Source: Bacteroidia bacterium
GTDB lineage: Bacteria > Bacteroidota > Bacteroidia > Flavobacteriales > Flavobacteriaceae
Reading direction: 5' to 3'
DNA length: 45,901 bases
Assembly (NCBI GenBank): GCA_030431695.1
Contig: JAUIIU010000015.1
Coordinates: 1 to 45,901 of the forward strand
Shown: piece after piece, positions 42,006 through 45,901 of the stretch
Numbering within the stretch: the first letter of the stretch is position 1
How the letters are laid out: each line of letters starts with the position of its first letter
Translations under genes and position numbers: made by a program
Notes under the pieces: model-generated
Databases searched by the model: none
What the model saw: only the letters and a program-made list of their open reading frames with translations
What the model was told of the DNA's origin: nothing

Positions 42006-42830
42006 TTAAACCGCAACTACACCTTTGATGTGTGGGTGCGGATCGTAGTTAACCAGGGTAAAATCATCAAATTTGAAGCCAAATATATCTTTTACATCTG
42101 GATTAAGCAACATTTGGGGTAATGGACGAGGTTCTCGTGACAACTGTAGTTCCAATTGTTCCATATGATTACTGTAAATATGGGCATCCCCGAAGGTGTG
42201 GACAAAATCGCCGGGTTGATAACCACAAACCTGTGCCATCATCAGGGTCAGCAAGGCATAACTAGCGATATTGAAGGGTACGCCGAGGAATACGTCGGCA
42301 CTTCGCTGGTATAGCTGACAAGAAAGTTTTCCGTCGGCCACATAGAACTGGAAGAAGGCATGGCAAGGCGGTAAGGCAGCTTTTCCGTTGGCAACGTTCT
42401 CTGCGAATGGTTTGGAAGTGTCCGGTAATACCGAGGGATTCCACGCACTTACGATCATCCTTCGGCTGTCCGGGTTGTTCTTCAATGTCTCTATTACTTC
42501 ACTGATCTGGTCGATCTCCTCGCTATCCCAGTTTCGCCATTGGTGACCATAGACCGGTCCCAGGTCTCCGTTTTCATCGGCCCATTCATTCCATATCCGA
42601 ACCCCGTTTTCCTGGAGGTACTTGATGTTGGTATCACCATTCAGGAACCATAGTAATTCGTAAATGATGGATTTGAGGTGTAATTTTTTGGTAGTGACCA
42701 TTGGGAAACCTTCACTCAGGTCGAAACGCATCTGGTATCCAAACACGGCCTTTGTGCCGGTTCCCGTGCGATCGTTCTTCTCCGTTCCGTGTTCCAGTAT
42801 ATGTTTAACGAGGTCGTGGTATTGCTTCAT
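42006..42830 (-). CDS. thyA: Thymidylate synthase
   Basis: 274 residues. It makes dTMP from dUMP with methylene-tetrahydrofolate. The dUMP-phosphate Arg is in [13 protein letters not shown]. The nucleophile is Cys156 in [13 protein letters not shown]. Substrate residues are in [20 protein letters not shown] and HIYSNHMEQ. The C-terminal IKGVVAV gives the mobile Val tail. Normal length. It works with folA upstream in the window and supplies dTTP together with nucleoside salvage by the dNK and NupC proteins. No clear promoter box was found in the 102-base spacer behind it. Confidence 0.97.
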   Translation of the reverse strand: MKQYHDLVKHILEHGTEKNDRTGTGTKAVFGYQMRFDLSEGFPMVTTKKLHLKSIIYELLWFLNGDTNIKYLQENGVRIWNEWADENGDLGPVYGHQWRNWDSEEIDQISEVIETLKNNPDSRRMIVSAWNPSVLPDTSKPFAENVANGKAALPPCHAFFQFYVADGKLSCQLYQRSADVFLGVPFNIASYALLTLMMAQVCGYQPGDFVHTFGDAHIYSNHMEQLELQLSREPRPLPQMLLNPDVKDIFGFKFDDFTLVNYDPHPHIKGVVAV

Positions 42831-42932
42831 GCTGTCTGAATTTCAGGAAATAAAAATATAAAACAAGTACTTTTAAAAGAACCTCTTCCTGCTCCTTTTA
42901 TTATAAGTTATCAACGTTTTATCTTCGGAAAA

Positions 42933-44732
42933 CTAGCCGATCAACATCCCGGCTATGGTGGCGGTGAGTAAGGCTGCCACTGTACCCCCGATAAGGGCTT
43001 TGACACCGAAGGCGGCCAGTACTTTTCGTTGCGATGGCGCCAGTACCCCGATCCCACCTATCTGGATCCCGATAGAGGCAAAATTGGCAAAACCACAAAG
43101 GGCATAGGTAGCGATAACGATGGAGCGATAATTCGTAATAGCCCCGGTATTCTTCAGGTCACTTAGTGTGGCATAGGCGAAGAATTCGTTCAAAATGGTC
43201 TTTTCACCCAGCAGTTGTCCTACCACTGTGATGTCTTCAGCAGGAACGCCAATGATCCAGGCGACGGGAGCAAAAATATTCCCTAGCAAGTATTGCATGG
43301 ATAGTTCTTCATATCGTCCACTTGTAGCCTCGGCTACCTTTTCGTTCAGGCCGGTGGCAGAACCTATCAGGTCTGCGGAGATCCAGTTCAGTACAGCCAT
43401 CAGGGAGGTGAAAACAAGGAGCATGGCACCCACATTCACAGCCAGTTTAACCCCGTCTGTCGTTCCTTTCGAAATAGCATCCAGCACATTGGAACCGATC
43501 TTGTCCTTTGAAATATTGAGCGATGCATTTACCTTTTCCACTTCGGGATAAAGCATTTTAGCAATGATGATGGCCGCTGGGGCCGACATGATCGAGGCGG
43601 TGAGCAGGTGTTTCGCGAAGATCACACGTTCGGCGTCGCTGTCGCCTCCCAGGAAGGCGATAAAAGCGGCCAGTACACCACCGGCTATCGTGGCCATACC
43701 ACCTACCATCAGGCAGAGCATCTCACTTTTGGTCATTTTTTCCAGATAGGGTTTCACCACCAGGGGCGCTTCCGTTTGTCCGATAAATATGTTTGCTGCT
43801 GCAGCTAAGCTTTCGGCACCGCTGAGACGCATGGTCTTGCTCATGATCCACGCAAAGGCATAAACGATCTTCTGAAGTATCCCAAGGTAATACAGCAGCG
43901 ATGTGAATGCAGAAAAGAAAACGATCGTAGGAAGTACTTTAAAGGCGAAAATATAGCCGATCGTAAAGGACTCCTTAACTACTTCACCATTTGAATCGAT
44001 ACGCACCTGGAAGATCTCTGCAAGGTCGGGCCAGGCGCCAAGCACAAAGTTGGCCCCAACATCGGCAAGGGCCAGGAATGCCACAACTTTTTCGGAGAAC
44101 CATTCGAAAATGGTTGCTACAAACGGGACCTTCAGCACGAGAACGGCAAATCCAAGTTGAAGTAGCAAACCGGAGAGTACAAGTCGCCAGTTGATCTGTC
44201 GCCGGTTACTGCTCAAGAGGTAACATACAAAGATCAGGAAGACCATTCCAAGGGCTCCCCGTAACACGCTGTTTAAGGTTACACCAAGGCCTTTGGAGGG
44301 GTCTATGGCAATTCTTTGATCACTAGCCGTCACCACCGGATCTGAGGATTTTTTTACAGCCGCGGAGTATTTGTAACGAACCTGGTTTTCGACGAAGACC
44401 AGGGTGCTGTCCGTATGTTCTGTGATGCGATACCTTCTGATCGTATCCTTAGGATGGGTGTAGAAGAATACAAGTAAATTATTCTGAAGGATATAATCCC
44501 CGCGCGCCTTCAGGCTGTCTTTGGCTGCCAGTTCGTAATTGAACCGTCCTTCGGAAAAAGTGATAAAATCAACCTGCGGGTTCACTTCCAACAGCGATTG
44601 CCCATTTTCGTTCTCAATGGCCTCGAATTTCCAGGTCTGTTCCAGATCCTGGGCGTAGGTACTTCCGAAGAAAAATATAAGCAGAATTAGCGTTAATGAA
44701 CGGATCACAGACTTATCTTTTAGATATTTCAT
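42933..44732 (-). CDS. NupC/CNT-family nucleoside transporter with N-terminal extracytoplasmic domain
   Basis: 599 residues. After a signal-like helix (about 10-28, ending STYAQ) comes a lipocalin-like beta domain of about 100 residues (TWKFEAIENENGQSLLEV to NQVRYKYSA). The CNT transporter then starts at about residue 155 with eight or more TM helices. Its motifs are FIGQTEAPLVVKPYLEKM and FVSLMAVLN-type, here LLVFTSLMAVLNWISA, with GFANFASIGIQIGG near the C-terminus. CNT proteins take up nucleosides with sodium or protons. ATG 44732 starts the signal MKYLKDKS and overlaps the DUF151 gene by 20 bases. The N-terminal domain is an extra relative to E. coli NupC. Confidence 0.9.
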   Translation of the reverse strand: MKYLKDKSVIRSLTLILLIFFFGSTYAQDLEQTWKFEAIENENGQSLLEVNPQVDFITFSEGRFNYELAAKDSLKARGDYILQNNLLVFFYTHPKDTIRRYRITEHTDSTLVFVENQVRYKYSAAVKKSSDPVVTASDQRIAIDPSKGLGVTLNSVLRGALGMVFLIFVCYLLSSNRRQINWRLVLSGLLLQLGFAVLVLKVPFVATIFEWFSEKVVAFLALADVGANFVLGAWPDLAEIFQVRIDSNGEVVKESFTIGYIFAFKVLPTIVFFSAFTSLLYYLGILQKIVYAFAWIMSKTMRLSGAESLAAAANIFIGQTEAPLVVKPYLEKMTKSEMLCLMVGGMATIAGGVLAAFIAFLGGDSDAERVIFAKHLLTASIMSAPAAIIIAKMLYPEVEKVNASLNISKDKIGSNVLDAISKGTTDGVKLAVNVGAMLLVFTSLMAVLNWISADLIGSATGLNEKVAEATSGRYEELSMQYLLGNIFAPVAWIIGVPAEDITVVGQLLGEKTILNEFFAYATLSDLKNTGAITNYRSIVIATYALCGFANFASIGIQIGGIGVLAPSQRKVLAAFGVKALIGGTVAALLTATIAGMLIG

Positions 44733-45336
44733 CGCGGATGGCAGCGGCCCGTTCGTAGTTCTCGTTGGCAACCGCCTGGTCGAGCATTTCGTTGAGTTCC
44801 TTCATACTGAACTTACTGAAGTCCTCACCGCCCTGTGGAGTCACGGATTCCTTGTCGTCCCCGGCCAGTAGTTCTTCAATGACCGCTTCCTCTTCGATCG
44901 AGATATCCTCCGTTTTTTTCTGAGTTTTCAGGTAGATCCCGGCTTTGTCGAGGATGTTCTTATATGTGAAGATAGGTGCTTTAAACCGCAGGGCCAACGC
45001 AATGGCATCGCTTGTTCTGGCGTCTATGATCTCTTCGATGGTGTCTCGTTCGCAAATAATACTCGAGTAGAATACACCGTCCACAAGTTTGTGAATGATA
45101 ACCTGTTTCACTACAATATCAAAATGATCTGCGAAGTTCTTGAATAGGTCGTGAGTAAGCGGCCTTGGGGGTTTGATCTCCTTTTCCAGGGCTATCGCAA
45201 TGGACTGTGCTTCGAACGCACCGATGACGATCGGGAGTTTTCGGTCTCCATCTACTTCACTAAGGATCAAGGCATACGCACCGTTCTGTGTCTGGCTATA
45301 CGATATACCTTTTATATTCAGCCGTACTAAGCTCAT
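44713..45336 (-). CDS. Bifunctional nuclease family (DUF151) protein with UvrB/C motif
   Basis: 207 residues from ATG 45336. The DUF151/BFN domain (about 1-135) has GISYSQTQNGAYALILSE, LPIVIGAFEAQSIAIALE and ARTSDAIALALRFKAPI. A linker with low similarity leads to a C-terminal UvrB/UvrC motif (FSKFSMKELNEMLDQAVANE, then YERAAAIRDEI). Plant BFN proteins cut RNA and DNA; the bacterial role is unknown. The longer frame from 45411 runs through the terminator of etfA and is rejected. It overlaps the transporter start by 20 bases, so the two are co-translated. Confidence 0.9.
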   Translation of the reverse strand: MSLVRLNIKGISYSQTQNGAYALILSEVDGDRKLPIVIGAFEAQSIAIALEKEIKPPRPLTHDLFKNFADHFDIVVKQVIIHKLVDGVFYSSIICERDTIEEIIDARTSDAIALALRFKAPIFTYKNILDKAGIYLKTQKKTEDISIEEEAVIEELLAGDDKESVTPQGGEDFSKFSMKELNEMLDQAVANENYERAAAIRDEISKR

Positions 45337-45365
45337 TTCAGCAACAAATCTGTAAAACATTAAAA

Positions 45366-45402
45366 GGCTGTTTAAACAAGGGATTGACTCATTTAAACAG
45401 CC
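45366..45402 (-). terminator. Terminator after etfA
   Basis: GGCTGTTTAAA (45366-45376) pairs with TTTAAACAGCC (45392-45402) around 15 bases. On the minus strand a short run, TTTTA, follows. The reading is fair but the tail is weak. Confidence 0.65.
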
Positions 45403-45429
45403 CTTTTTCAAGGCACAAATTACTAAAAT

Positions 45430-45901
45430 TTATGCGTTTTGAGCTTTAAACGCTTTTAATTTTTCCGTCAATTGCGGAACCACCTCGAAGGCATCACCAA
45501 CTATGCCGTAATCGGCAGCTTTGAAGAATGGCGCTTCGGGGTCGTTATTGATCACCACTTTTACTTTGGAAGCATTGATCCCTGCAAGGTGCTGGATGGC
45601 GCCGGAGATACCGATTGCGATATAAAGGTTGGAGGCAACGGGCTTACCGGTTTGTCCCACGTGTTCAGAATGGGGTCTCCATCCCATATCACTAACGGGT
45701 TTCGAACAGGCTGTGGCCGCACCAAGGGTTTCGGCCAGGTCTTCGATCATTCCCCAGTTCTCAGGGCCTTTCATCCCTCGCCCTGCGGAAACGACGATCT
45801 CGGCATCGGCGATAGTTACTTTATCTGATGCCTTATCTACAGATACCAATTCATTTCCTCCCATATTCACTTCAGGAGAAAAAGAGGTAACCTCTGCCGT
45901 A
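45430..45901 (-). CDS. etfA: Electron transfer flavoprotein alpha subunit, C-terminal part
   Basis: The frame is open to the window edge, so the 5' part is missing; about 156 codons are visible. The FAD domain is clear: VVSAGRGMKGPENWGMIEDL, ACSKPVSDMGWRPHSEHVGQ, TGKPVASNLYIAIGISGAIQ and VINNDPEAPFFKAADYGIVG. ETF carries electrons from acyl-CoA dehydrogenases to the quinone pool. The internal GTG at 45870 is not a start, since the frame runs on upstream. etfB is expected beyond the window. Confidence 0.94.
   Translation of the reverse strand, partial: TAEVTSFSPEVNMGGNELVSVDKASDKVTIADAEIVVSAGRGMKGPENWGMIEDLAETLGAATACSKPVSDMGWRPHSEHVGQTGKPVASNLYIAIGISGAIQHLAGINASKVKVVINNDPEAPFFKAADYGIVGDAFEVVPQLTEKLKAFKAQNA

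Noticed and set aside
45430-45870. Complete short EtfA starting at GTG 45870.
   Set aside because: The frame stays open to the window end and the visible part is only the FAD domain, so the gene is cut by the edge.
1-45901. CRISPR array, insertion sequence or integrative element.
   Set aside because: No regularly spaced direct repeats, transposase, integrase or conjugation gene was seen.

Overview
The window is a chromosomal segment of a Bacteroidota bacterium, almost certainly a member of the Flavobacteriaceae, probably marine. The reasons are: type IX secretion components (a type B sorting-domain tail with a PorP/SprF partner, and a PorG/DUF6089 protein); the arrangement porG-uppS-bamA-skp-skp-murI; families largely typical of this group (2TM domain, DUF2797/GH3 pair, FolK-deoxynucleoside kinase fusion, LytTR sensor with TPRs); several upstream regions carrying the Bacteroidota -7 box TAnnTTTG rather than a sigma-70 -10 box; and little sign of Shine-Dalgarno sequences. 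Genes are dense, often overlap by 1-30 bases, and most are housekeeping.

Layout. 0-2.4 kb: end of a T9SS cargo gene, porP/sprF, and a convergent vWA lipoprotein. 2.6-5.5 kb: a two-component pair (CarboxypepD_reg-like/TPR/LytS kinase and LytTR regulator). 5.5-13.45 kb (minus): envelope operon CBS-nadK-porG-uppS-bamA-skp-skp-murI. 13.5-18.8 kb (plus): pdxJ, alpha/beta hydrolase, a small membrane protein, trigger factor, clpP, clpX. 18.9-25.7 kb: small lipoprotein, GH3-like adenylating enzyme plus LCM-type methyltransferase, divergent DUF2797, a large AsmA-like protein and a queuosine-precursor transporter. 25.8-30.2 kb: FolK-dNK fusion, SPOUT rRNA/tRNA methyltransferase, mutS.

30.2-32.3 kb is the least ordinary part. 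A strong promoter leads into a broken tRNA-Gly copy whose D loop is split by a 32-base palindrome, then an intact tRNA-Gly(GCC) and tRNA-Leu(UAA), each with a terminator. Next come decayed inverted repeats, a four-TM protein that overlaps an unlisted 42-residue lipoprotein gene, an acidic coiled-coil lipoprotein, and a LexA-like HTH/S24 regulator with two matching operator dyads over its promoter.

32.3-45.9 kb: DUF2461, kdtA, DegT aminotransferase, galE, fabD, a fructosamine-kinase-like protein, folA, 2TM protein, class V aminotransferase, two TonB-C-domain proteins, thyA, a NupC transporter with a secreted N-terminal domain, a bifunctional nuclease (DUF151) protein and the 3' part of etfA. 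Several genes serve one-carbon and deoxynucleotide supply (folK-dNK, folA, thyA, nupC). No CRISPR, IS element or prophage was seen. Start sites were moved downstream of the longest ORF where a signal peptide, conserved N-terminus or terminator made this clear.
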